Shown: piece by piece, positions 54,876 through 64,000 of the stretch
Position numbering within the stretch: the first letter of the stretch is position 1
Layout: each line of letters starts with the position of its first letter
NCBI RefSeq assembly: GCF_000227115.2
Contig: NC_016479.1
Coordinates: forward strand, 1,734,686-1,798,685
Direction: 5' to 3'
Source: Naumovozyma dairenensis CBS 421
Lineage: Eukaryota; Ascomycota; Saccharomycetes; Saccharomycetales; Saccharomycetaceae
Length of the DNA stretch: 64,000 bases
Notes under the pieces: generated by a model
What the model was told of the DNA's origin: nothing
Seen by the model: only the letters and a program-made list of their open reading frames with translations
Database searches by the model: none
Translations under genes and position numbers: made by a program

Positions 54876-55580
54876 ATGAGTGTCCTCCTTAACATCCTCA
54901 AATGGGTTTTCATCACATATCTAGTCACTTCTTACAAATCCATCCCTGGTGCATACTTTATCAGATTTTACTACCATGCCTTCCGTCTCTTATTACTTCC
55001 TTCATTACAAGGCAAGAAAACTACTACACAAATTGAAAGATTGCAAAAGGATCCATTAGGTTGTTTCGCATTGAGTAGATTACGTACTTACGTTTCCCCA
55101 CTCGAATGTGATTTCTACTTCCACAAGAATAATTGTACTTACTTCACTGATTTGGATATCTCGAGGTCCAAATTAATGTGTGCCATTTTCCAAAAATTAT
55201 TCTTGAATTCCAAGAGGTATCCATTCGTGCCTGTGGCGAATGTCTTCACTAATTTCTTGAAAGAATTGAAACCAATGGCAAAGTATAACGTTGTGACTTC
55301 CGTGTTGTGTTGGGATGAGAAATGGCTTTACGTTATTAGTAGGTTCACACAGGGTAAGAAGGATGATCTGCTTTGTTCATTGTCTTTGACTAAGTATGTG
55401 TTGAAAGATGGTAGAAAGACTATTAAACCTAGAGATGCTTTGGAAATTTGTGGATTGTATAATTTGCAAGTGGAGGAGATTTCTGCAAAAAATCTTAAGA
55501 TTTTGACTGAAGAATGTGGGTTCCATGAAACTAGACCTTTGGAGAATTTGGAATTTCCATATATGGAATTGAATGACTGA
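54876..55580 (+). CDS. YBR096W: YBR096W-like protein, probable thioesterase-fold family
   Basis: 234-residue protein matching S. cerevisiae YBR096W (about 230, function unknown) by length and position between RXT2 and VPS15. A hydrophobic N-terminal segment (about 3-20) may anchor it in a membrane. The block CDFYFHKNNCTYFTDLDISR (about 86-105) resembles the D-x-x-x-H-x-NN-x-x-Y...D-x-x-R signature of 4-hydroxybenzoyl-CoA/THEM6-type hotdog proteins. That fold assignment is from motif memory and no substrate can be given. Confidence 0.85.
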   Translation: MSVLLNILKWVFITYLVTSYKSIPGAYFIRFYYHAFRLLLLPSLQGKKTTTQIERLQKDPLGCFALSRLRTYVSPLECDFYFHKNNCTYFTDLDISRSKLMCAIFQKLFLNSKRYPFVPVANVFTNFLKELKPMAKYNVVTSVLCWDEKWLYVISRFTQGKKDDLLCSLSLTKYVLKDGRKTIKPRDALEICGLYNLQVEEISAKNLKILTEECGFHETRPLENLEFPYMELND

Positions 55581-55997
55581 TCTAATGTGCTTCGTCCAAT
55601 GCGTCGCAATTAATGGAATAAATATACATGAAAAAACATATAGAATATATTAACTTATACGTACATATATATATTTTTGCTTATAGAATGAAAAGTAAAT
55701 TGCCTTTATATTTGAAATAACAAGATGTTAATTGAATCAGAATATAATTTATAGTAAGTCGTCATTGTCTTGAGTTATTCGATTGTTGGTATAGATGATA
55801 ATCCTTTGTACGTACGTCCTAAAATAAGCGCTTTCTCCCTACAAGGGAACTTTTCAATAAAGGTTGCTCTTAGTAGTCTATACTTTTTATAAGGGAAGAT
55901 AAAAGAAGACAATGAGTTAACTATTTTACCAGAAAACACATACATAAAAGCAAGTCGAAGTAGGGCTGCATATCTCACATAAGGACTTCTTCCAATC
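55581..55997. promoter_or_regulatory. VPS15 upstream spacer
   Basis: 417 bp between two plus-strand genes. AT-rich, with a GTACGTACGT run at about 55809-55818 and TATATATA near 55664. No gene seen. Confidence 0.5.
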
Positions 55998-58900
55998 ATG
56001 GGTGCACAACTGTCTTTACTAGCACAAACAGCTCCCTCCATTGCCATCTTCTCATACATCGATGTCCTAGATGAAGTACATTACGTATCACAATTAAATT
56101 CATCAAGGTTCTTGAAGACTTGTAAAGCATTAGACCCCAACGGTGAAATAATAATTAAAGTATTTATTAAACCGAAAGAAGATTACAATTTGAAACCAAT
56201 TCTTTCTCGAATTGAAACAGAATCACAATTGTTAAGTCCATTACCAAATGTATTAAACTATAGTAAAATTATTGAATCAAATAGAGCAGCTTATATGATA
56301 CGACAACATTTAAAATTTAACTTATATGATAGATTATCTTCAAGACCATATTTACAGAGTTTGGAATTGAAATTCATCGCTTTCCAACTTTTACAAACAA
56401 TTAATGAAATTCATAATTTAGGAATATGTCATGGTGATATAAAGACTGAAAATATACTAGTACTGAGTTGGAATTGGATATTGTTGACCGATTTCGCTGC
56501 ACATTTGAAACCTATATATCTCCCAGAAGATAACCCAGGTGAATTCTCTTTCTATTTCGATACTTCAAAGAGAAGATCATGTTATTTGGCTCCAGAAAGA
56601 TTCGATAATTCCAAATTATTCAATGATACTACTAACGAGGACACTTCATCTGATCACAAACTCACCATGGAAATGGATATTTTTAGCACCGGTTGTTGTA
56701 TTGCAGAATTGTTTACAGAGGGAAGGCCCATATTCAATTTATCTCAATTATTTAAATATAAAGCAAACGAATTCAATGTAGAAAACTATTTAAAGGAACA
56801 ACTACCAAATGATGAACCATTGAGAAGTTTAATTCTAGATATGATTAAACTGAATCCTTCTAAGCGACTATCGTGTCATGAAATTTTACAAAAATATAGA
56901 AAAATCGTTTTCCCTGACTACTTTTATACTTTCACTTATGACTATATTCGTTCCCTAGCAATATTGGGGACAAATATTCCAAGTATGGGGAATATTTGTA
57001 CTCATACTTGCTTGAATGATGAATTGGAAGTTTTAGATCAATCAATTGAAAAAATTTATAACGATTTCACAAAGATCTCTTATTCTTTAAATTATCCATT
57101 ATATCAAGACATATCATCAGCATCAATTCATGCGTTAGAAAACAATAACAACAAGTTTTTTTCCCCGTACTTGAAATTAGATGAAAAAACTATAGTAAAA
57201 ATTCAGCCATTTGACTCATTAATCCATATCGAAGCTATAAAAGAAGAATCTGCATTATTATTCATATCATTCATATCACATTCACTAAGGAACATCGTCT
57301 CCATATCGACAAAACAAAAATGCTTACAATTATTAACTACATTTGCACAATTCGTCTCCGATGAAAATAAGATTGATAGGATCGTCCCCTATATCGTATC
57401 GTGCTTCCAGAATGATATGGCTAATCCCGATATTCAAATATTAACCATCCAGAATCTTATTCAAGTTTTATACCCAGTGGAAAGATTAAATCAACTGAAT
57501 GAAAATGTCTTTGTGGATTACTTATTACCACGCCTTAAAAATTTACTATCAAAATGTAAAGATAATTCTTACGTTAAGATGGTTTTCGCTAATTGTTTTG
57601 GTGATTTAGTTAGTATAGCTAATAAATTTCAAGATATAACATTTTTAAATCATAATATTAATGCACAACAACAGCAACAACAACGTGATAACGCCAAAAC
57701 TTCAAATTCTAAAGATGGGATTACTATGGTAGGCCCTCTACATTCAATAACAGAAGAATTCGAAGATATAGAATCTTCAAATAATTATAGATATAAACTA
57801 ATAAATTACATCGAAGATATGACTATCACCTTATTGACAGATTCAGACACCATAGTTAAAATGGCTTTATTGAATAATATCTTACCTCTTTGTAGGTTTT
57901 TTGGAAGAGAAAGAACAAATGATATCATCTTGAGCCACTTAATAACTTATTTAAATGATAAAAATTCCGCTTTAAGATTAACTTTAATTGAAAATCTCCC
58001 TGGTATGATTATCTTATTGGGGCCATTGACATTTGAATCGTTTATTTTACCTTTATTGATACAAACATTAATCGATTCTGAAGAATTAATCGTCGTATCA
58101 GTGTTACATACTTTGAAAAATTTGTTACAACTTGGATTTATTAATAAAAAATTCTTCTATGATACAACATTAAATGTATCCCCATTATTATTACATCCAA
58201 ATCATTGGATTCGTGAGTTTACATTAGGAATAATTTCAGAAATTTGTGCAAATTTATCAAATGCTGAAATTTATTGTTTAATTTATCCTACAATTGGTCC
58301 CTTTTTCGAATTTGATCTAGAATTCACATTCGAGTTGATGGTAGGGAGTTGTAAACAACCAATCACCAGAACAATGTATAATCTTCTATACAGTTGGTCA
58401 TTAAGAGCTTCCAAATCATTGTTTTGGAATCAAATACCTTCCACTCAGGTAGATTCCTTTGGGAATAAAAAATTCAAATTTATCACTAGGGATTTTACTT
58501 CTAAAAATTATGGGTTTAATAATATCAATAAACGGAAATTGAAAATATCAAATTCTAAGATTAAATTATTTGATAATAATGAAATACCATTAACTACTGA
58601 AGATAAAAACTGGATTGATAAATTTAAAACTATTGGTTTGAAAGAAGACGAATTATGGAAATTAGCAATCTTACGACCATACGTAATAAAAATCTCTAAA
58701 TCAATTAGCACTGCTATTCCAGATTGTTCTTTCAATAAGACAGATGAACCAAACATAAATCTACAGATTAATAGTCTACCTACAACTGTGATGCCAAGAA
58801 ATGTATTTTTCGATATTGAATTTACTGGTGAAAGAGAAGAACTGCAACTCTCTTCAGGCGATTCGATAACTAACATGACGACCACGACGAATACTACTAC

Positions 58901-60521
58901 TAACACTCCTAATTCATCAGCACCGTCCACAGCGGGTGCCAATGCAACAACTAATGGTGGTGTGAGAAATCCACTAATATTGGACAGAGCAACTTCATCA
59001 GCAGGGTCTAAAAATAGTATACCGACCATAATAAATAATCATGGTTCACTCATCTTAAAGACCCGATCTGTTGCCACCACAACAATACAAAATTTGAAGA
59101 ATATATATGTTCAATTAGAACCGAATTCAACGCATATGGAAGCAAATACATCACATCACGTAGATAGTAATAAACCGAAATTTCTTATAAAGAATAGTTA
59201 TGAAGGTGACATTGCTACAATTAATGCCTATCTAGAGAACTTTAAGATATTGCCATCATTAAGAAAATACAAAGAGTTTGGACCAACCAATGAGTTTTCT
59301 GCAACGACCAGTCCCATTAACGGGAAATTGGTTACAAACTTGATGGAAAATGAACCTAATTCCATCACCGGTTTAGTCACTGTAAATATCAACTCAAGGC
59401 CATATTTGATTAGTAGCTCTACTCAAGGTTTGTTGAAATTATGGAATATACAAAGCATTGCATCTGGTGAGATGTACTCTTCTTGTTTAACCCATGATTG
59501 TGAGTCAATGATTACTGACATGGTTAAGATAAAAGGGTATGAAACAATAGCAGTTTCCACGAGAGACGGGCAAGTAATATTGTTAAGAGCAATCTATCAG
59601 CAACAAGGTCAAATGAGACGATTTACTAGATTCCATAGTTTGAGAAAAATTAGTATTTTAGAACAACGTGAAGAGAGTCGAAACTCAGAATTTGTGTTGA
59701 AAATAAGGACAGTAAATACAGACGACGTTTCTTATATTTTTATGTTAACTAATTTGTCAAATATTTTGATATATGACATTCGAACTATGGAATTAACTAA
59801 TACATTGAAAAATCCAGTAGAACATGGTGCTGTATTGTCGTTCACTGTAAATGAAGACGCTACTTCTTTAATTTGTGGAACAAGTAAAGGTATACTTGAT
59901 ATTTGGGATCTAAGATTCTCTGTTCTTCTGAAAAGTTGGACCTTTGGTAATAACACTCCTATAACACATATAGAATTATGCCCTGATCCGCACACTAACA
60001 CAGTAATAGTTGTTGGTGGCACATCGGAAAGTATGTTTACAATTTGGGACTATTCGACCATTCATTGTGTTAAAGCATTTCTCAATTCTGATACGCAGCC
60101 GTCACTCGAACATTTCCAAGCGACAGAGAAATATTTAGAAGATATAACATTCAAACCTAATGCTTCAATATCTCAAGTTACTGCCTTGTGTGTTAATGAA
60201 CAACAAGTCATCCTTGTCACAACTGTACCGAATGAAGTATTTATCTTTGATTTAGCAGCTCCTATGAACTCTGAAGTTTTATCGAGTATGACGAACAGCA
60301 TGAAAGACAACAATCATTATTTTACAACCATCAAAGCTACTACCACCTTGGAATTGGTGTTACGGAAAAAGAGAAATGTTAATGAAATGAATCTCAAGAC
60401 ACATGCTAAGTTGAACTTCTTACAACAAGATTCAATTATAAAAATTGCGTGCACGAATTCTAATGGTAAGAGTTTATTATTGTTAGGCAATAACTCCGGC
60501 ATTATCATTATTCTGCGATAA
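55998..60521 (+). CDS. VPS15: Vps15, regulatory kinase of the Vps34 PI3-kinase complex
   Basis: Membrane-anchored pseudokinase/kinase that activates Vps34 in vacuolar sorting and autophagy. MGAQLS at the N-terminus gives a Gly2 N-myristoylation site. The kinase domain (about 25-305) has HGDIKTENIL near 144, DFAAHLKP in place of the usual DFG, and an APERF motif, as is typical of Vps15. A HEAT-repeat helical region follows (about 400-870), then a low-complexity linker (about 950-1000, Thr/Asn-rich) and a C-terminal WD40 propeller (about 1120-1507, e.g. GLLKLWNI, GILDIWDLR, MFTIWDYS). It is 1507 residues against about 1454 in S. cerevisiae. Position matches YBR097W. Confidence 0.96.
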   Translation: MGAQLSLLAQTAPSIAIFSYIDVLDEVHYVSQLNSSRFLKTCKALDPNGEIIIKVFIKPKEDYNLKPILSRIETESQLLSPLPNVLNYSKIIESNRAAYMIRQHLKFNLYDRLSSRPYLQSLELKFIAFQLLQTINEIHNLGICHGDIKTENILVLSWNWILLTDFAAHLKPIYLPEDNPGEFSFYFDTSKRRSCYLAPERFDNSKLFNDTTNEDTSSDHKLTMEMDIFSTGCCIAELFTEGRPIFNLSQLFKYKANEFNVENYLKEQLPNDEPLRSLILDMIKLNPSKRLSCHEILQKYRKIVFPDYFYTFTYDYIRSLAILGTNIPSMGNICTHTCLNDELEVLDQSIEKIYNDFTKISYSLNYPLYQDISSASIHALENNNNKFFSPYLKLDEKTIVKIQPFDSLIHIEAIKEESALLFISFISHSLRNIVSISTKQKCLQLLTTFAQFVSDENKIDRIVPYIVSCFQNDMANPDIQILTIQNLIQVLYPVERLNQLNENVFVDYLLPRLKNLLSKCKDNSYVKMVFANCFGDLVSIANKFQDITFLNHNINAQQQQQQRDNAKTSNSKDGITMVGPLHSITEEFEDIESSNNYRYKLINYIEDMTITLLTDSDTIVKMALLNNILPLCRFFGRERTNDIILSHLITYLNDKNSALRLTLIENLPGMIILLGPLTFESFILPLLIQTLIDSEELIVVSVLHTLKNLLQLGFINKKFFYDTTLNVSPLLLHPNHWIREFTLGIISEICANLSNAEIYCLIYPTIGPFFEFDLEFTFELMVGSCKQPITRTMYNLLYSWSLRASKSLFWNQIPSTQVDSFGNKKFKFITRDFTSKNYGFNNINKRKLKISNSKIKLFDNNEIPLTTEDKNWIDKFKTIGLKEDELWKLAILRPYVIKISKSISTAIPDCSFNKTDEPNINLQINSLPTTVMPRNVFFDIEFTGEREELQLSSGDSITNMTTTTNTTTNTPNSSAPSTAGANATTNGGVRNPLILDRATSSAGSKNSIPTIINNHGSLILKTRSVATTTIQNLKNIYVQLEPNSTHMEANTSHHVDSNKPKFLIKNSYEGDIATINAYLENFKILPSLRKYKEFGPTNEFSATTSPINGKLVTNLMENEPNSITGLVTVNINSRPYLISSSTQGLLKLWNIQSIASGEMYSSCLTHDCESMITDMVKIKGYETIAVSTRDGQVILLRAIYQQQGQMRRFTRFHSLRKISILEQREESRNSEFVLKIRTVNTDDVSYIFMLTNLSNILIYDIRTMELTNTLKNPVEHGAVLSFTVNEDATSLICGTSKGILDIWDLRFSVLLKSWTFGNNTPITHIELCPDPHTNTVIVVGGTSESMFTIWDYSTIHCVKAFLNSDTQPSLEHFQATEKYLEDITFKPNASISQVTALCVNEQQVILVTTVPNEVFIFDLAAPMNSEVLSSMTNSMKDNNHYFTTIKATTTLELVLRKKRNVNEMNLKTHAKLNFLQQDSIIKIACTNSNGKSLLLLGNNSGIIIILR

Positions 60522-60831
60522 ATATTTGCGGCTCACTTAATATATAAATGCTCAATATATTCATAGATAAGGTAATATTAAATACATTGCATTTATGTCC
60601 AAAGTAATAATACCTTATATTGTAAGTATTTTCACAATTGTTTGTTTGCCATTGTTGGTTTGTTTTTTAGAAGTTATAGCGAAAAACGTGCAAGTAGCCG
60701 CTATTAGAGATTTCAAAATACGGTAAGATCTTTAAAGTTAAAATTAGAGGATTTTATAACTGGGCTATCTCATCTATAAGAGGTAACTTATTCGATGATC
60801 CCTATAAAAGGAATATACTTTATGTCAGGTG
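60522..60831. promoter_or_regulatory. VPS15 3' end / MMS4 promoter
   Basis: About 310 bp. An upstream ATG at 60822, out of frame with MMS4, begins an 11-codon frame that overlaps the MMS4 start (see findings). No MCB or other clear site. Confidence 0.5.
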
Positions 60832-61581
60832 ATGAGTCAAGTAGTCGAGATACATGATGATGGGAGTAATAATGATGATACGCATAGAAGTGATATAGAA
60901 ATCATCGATGAATCGTTTAATGGATCGGTAGTGGTGGATCTTTCAGTTTTAGATGATGAAGATGTACAACCCACCATACATGACTCTATCGATTGTCCAT
61001 CTGGTTTGTCTCCGATTAGTAACGATGTTATTCATGTTGATCGAAGGTCCGTTGTCCATGATCTCTCACAAGATTACATTGATGACGAAGATGATATTGT
61101 GAAAATTGACATAAGAGACAGGAGTCACACAAATAAATCTGCTGAATTGTCCATCCCATTCGTTAATGATGTTACCAGTGATAGCACAAGTAAAAGTGCA
61201 TGGAAAGGTAATTCTTCTAATAGGAACTGCAGTAAGCGGAAACTGTTTTATTCAAGTCCTACTTTTAGCAGAACCAACGATAATGATATAGAGACACCCA
61301 ATGTTCAAAAGAAACACAAAGCTTCGATCAGACTGTTAGATGAATTATTGTCAGATGATTTATCGCCATTTAATAATAATGTTTCTAACGAAGGTTCTGC
61401 AAATAGGAATCGGGATTCCAACTCTTACAGTTTGAAGAATTTGGCTGATAAGTGGGACATGAAATCAAGGAGCATCGTGAATCATGTTGCACCACATGCA
61501 ACACTCCAAGATGAAAGTTCCAAAATTTGTATTACCACTATTCCTAAAGCTAAACCTAATGTGCCGTCCTATCAAGAGATA

Positions 61582-61622
<41 letters not shown>

Positions 61623-63270
61623 CGGTATGTCGAACAAAAAGGAAATGGCTACTCAACAAGACAGTTTTGGCCTATCGAGAAATGTTTTTTCAGAATATCC
61701 TATCTCATCACCAACAGCTGTCAGCAGGCATGCTAGTATAAACAATAATGTTATGAATAACGTTGAAGATCCAGAAGTTTATGTTGGAACTGATCCCAAT
61801 GAGGCCGCACCATCAATTAGAATTCAACGAGAAGCAAGAGAAAAAAGCAAGAATGAATTACTACAAGTCAGAAAAGACAAAAATAAGAAAGCTAGTATCA
61901 AAGCTAGTCAAATAATAACCACAAGTAAGCCTGATACTATCGAATTGAATTTATTGAACTTTTTGAATGAGGAAGATGTTCATACTGAGGACAGTAGTAA
62001 TATAGATTTGAATTCACATAGGGATGATGAACTCAGACTGCAAGGTACTCCAACTAAAAGTAAAAATGGCCCCTTAAGATCTTTGAGTCAACCCAACCCT
62101 CCTTTGGTAGATAACTTTCCAACAATACCAAGAATCCAAAGGTCTAAGACAATTGGTATACCATCAGATTTGAATAACGCATTAAATGGAAGTAGTAAAA
62201 ACCTGAGTAAAGTTGAAAAGTTATCACGATATATTATTAACACTAGAGCATATAGTGATGATGAATCAGAATCGATAGTACGACATTGGCTTCGAGAAAA
62301 TAAAGAAGCATTTAAACAATCGAATCAAATATATCGTGATAATGTTAAGGCAAGGTCTTCCATGATTATAGAAATGACGAAAGGATTGTTAAATACGTTT
62401 ACAACGACTAATGATGCTTTTAAGGAATTGGTTTCTCCAGCTACATTACAAACAAGTTATGACAATAATATTCCATTAATTAGATTTTTAAGGAGATGTG
62501 ATAGTATTTATGACACTAATCATGATCTTTATTATCCATGTGAAACTAAAATAATGGAAGAAAATGTATGTTTATTGTATTATGATGCTCAAGAATTTTT
62601 TGAACAATACTCCACAAATAAGAAAGAACTATATCGAACCACTAGATCCTTTTCTGGAAGAGATAAACATGTTATTTTGGTATTAAATGAATTAAATAAA
62701 TTGAGAAGAATGATTGATAATTTGGAAGATCGTATATACAAGGATCGTGTCAATGAGCAATTAACTGGTTCAAATGTTTCCTCGGTATCACCATCAAAGC
62801 AGGGGAAAAATAAAAGAACCAAAAAAATGGATGAAATTGAAAATCTTGGTATGAGAAAATTTGATCTAGAGCAACGATTACGATTTATTGATAGAGAATG
62901 GAAGGTGAAAATTCATGTTGTTAATTCTCATTCAGAATTTATCAATTCACTACCAAATTTAATTACTATCATCGGTAAGCAACGATTGGATCCAATGATT
63001 AGATTTATGGACTATGCACATTTGAATGTCAAATCAGGTCAAGACAAAAAGGACATCTTAAAAAAAGTCCTGAGAGATATGGGGAAGATGCAAGAATTGA
63101 AGGCGAATAGTGTTCTTAATGCGTATCCTACATTCCAATCCTTATTTGAAGACTTTGAAAGAGGTCAAATTAAATCAGGCTTAGATGGGAGATATTTGAT
63201 GACGGATGCTATGGAAAAGAGACTTTATAAACTATTTACTTGTAATAATCCAGATGAAGTATTAGAATAA
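60832..63270 (+). CDS. MMS4: Mms4, non-catalytic subunit of the Mus81 endonuclease
   Basis: Partner (Eme1 homologue) of Mus81 in cutting branched DNA at stalled forks and recombination joints. The open frame starts one codon earlier with GTG, so I place the start at the ATG at 60832 (MSQVVEIHDDG), which matches the S. cerevisiae N-terminus MSQIVDF. That gives 812 residues, longer than S. cerevisiae (691). The N-terminal half is disordered and acidic, with an Asp run near 252-265, and carries many SP/TP sites, fitting the known Cdc5/CDK control. The C-terminal part (about 480-812) is the conserved ERCC4-like and helix-hairpin-helix region. Directly after VPS15, as YBR098W. Confidence 0.92.
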
Positions 63271-63570
63271 CTACTACTGGGTGAAAGAAACGAATTTATT
63301 GTATCGAACAAACTTATGCTTTTTTTCAACAGGCTGGGTAAGATATTCTTTTCTCTTTAAACTATTGAGATAAATGTCTGTAATGGTATATATTAAATAT
63401 AACGCCTTATTTTTTGGATGATCTTAAGCGTTTAATGAATTGCATTTTACAGAAGGTACTGTTATTATGGATGAATATTATTGGTGATAAAATATTAAAT
63501 TGATTATGTTAATAAAGGTTGCAAAGGTTTAATAAATTTAAATTATACATCATGAAAGTTTTAATGCTGT
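63271..63570. other. Convergent 3' spacer, MMS4/FES1
   Basis: 300 bp of AT-rich DNA between convergent genes; no gene or distinctive repeat seen. Confidence 0.55.
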
Positions 63571-64000
63571 TTATAATACATACTTGACGACCAAATAATC
63601 ATCTTCATTTAGTCTGTCCTTTAATGATTCTATCTTTTCGAAACCTGTTCTTAAGTTTTCTAGTTCATCTTCATTGAACTTAATACCAGCAGCAATTAAT
63701 TGTGCTAGTAAATTTAGCACTCTGTCGATTAGATTTAGATCAATTTCAGTATTTAGGCAATTGATGGTAGTTTCTAGTATTCCATCTTTTCTTAATAATG
63801 AAATTAGATCATCATTTATATCGACAGAGGTTAAAAACGCTGTTAGCAGGGCAATGGCTCTCATTTTCAATTTTGTTTTAGCACTTTCATCTTTCAATAT
63901 TGGAGATATAATATCTAAACCATTTAACTTTTCAAATTCTGTCGCTATTTCTTTATTATTCCTAACCAAATTTGACAAAGCATACAATGCTTTTATTCTA
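63571..64000 (-). CDS. FES1: Fes1, Hsp70 nucleotide exchange factor (3' part only)
   Basis: HspBP1-type armadillo protein that releases ADP from cytosolic Hsp70 (Ssa). Only the C-terminal 142 or so codons are in the window. The frame stays open to 64000 (RIKALYALSNLVRNN...), so the 5' part lies outside. The C-terminus NDEDYLVVKYVL-type ending (LNEDDYLVVKYVL) and the ALYALSNLVRNN armadillo helix match S. cerevisiae Fes1 (290 residues, YBR101C). Convergent with MMS4. YBR100W and YBR099C, small dubious or fused frames in S. cerevisiae, have no separate counterpart here. Confidence 0.93.
   Translation of the reverse strand, partial: RIKALYALSNLVRNNKEIATEFEKLNGLDIISPILKDESAKTKLKMRAIALLTAFLTSVDINDDLISLLRKDGILETTINCLNTEIDLNLIDRVLNLLAQLIAAGIKFNEDELENLRTGFEKIESLKDRLNEDDYLVVKYVL

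Overview
This is nuclear DNA from a budding yeast of the Saccharomycetaceae. The genes are compact and almost intronless, the intergenic DNA is AT-rich, the tRNAs and the single spliced ribosomal protein gene have yeast form, and nearly every protein has a recognisable Saccharomyces cerevisiae counterpart. Long Asn, Gln, Ser and Asp runs in coding sequence suit the Naumovozyma/Kazachstania part of the family; the genus is an inference and the species cannot be named from the window. No transposon, LTR, CRISPR array or viral element was seen.

Gene order is informative. From memory of the S. cerevisiae map, the genes interleave the chromosome II right-arm series (YBR078W to YBR101C) with genes that in S. 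cerevisiae lie on the duplicated sister segments: YDR054C/056C/060W, then YBL032W/036C, then YPR048W. Expected neighbours such as UBC4/5, YOS9, TGL2, RIB1, STU1, POL12, RFC5, ATG11 and PHO3/PHO5 are missing. This is what a post-genome-duplication yeast shows when it sorted its duplicate copies differently from S. cerevisiae.

Layout: 0.1-15.1 kb holds CDC34, an ECM33-type GPI cell-wall protein, TIF32 (eIF3a), SEC18 (NSF), EMC10 and SPT7 (SAGA). 15.5-15.8 kb has a tandem tRNA-Arg(UCU)/tRNA-Asp(GUC) pair. 16-28 kb has MAK21 (60S biogenesis), a 2.6-kb regulatory spacer, TEC1 and MIS1. 28.7-44.4 kb has RPL19 (with an intron splitting the start codon), an ADP/ATP carrier, HEK2, a small YBR085C-A protein, IST2, a YggS-type PLP protein, TAH18 and an FLR1-like drug transporter. 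46-64 kb has POL30 (PCNA), NHP6, TIM12, PBY1, RXT2, a YBR096W-like protein, VPS15, MMS4 and the 3' part of FES1, cut by the window end.

The genes are mostly housekeeping and do not form one pathway. Several promoters carry the textbook sites for their class: PAC/RRPE at MAK21, tandem Rap1-type sites at RPL19, MCB boxes at POL30, pheromone response elements at TEC1 and a Pdr1/Yrr1-type element at the transporter. The most unusual items are a perfect 48-bp palindrome and a possible decayed PP2C phosphatase tail in the MAK21-TEC1 spacer, a likely dual-start mitochondrial form of the YggS-type protein, small coding-like relics in spacers, and pentanucleotide repeat arrays. I did not find a new multi-gene system.
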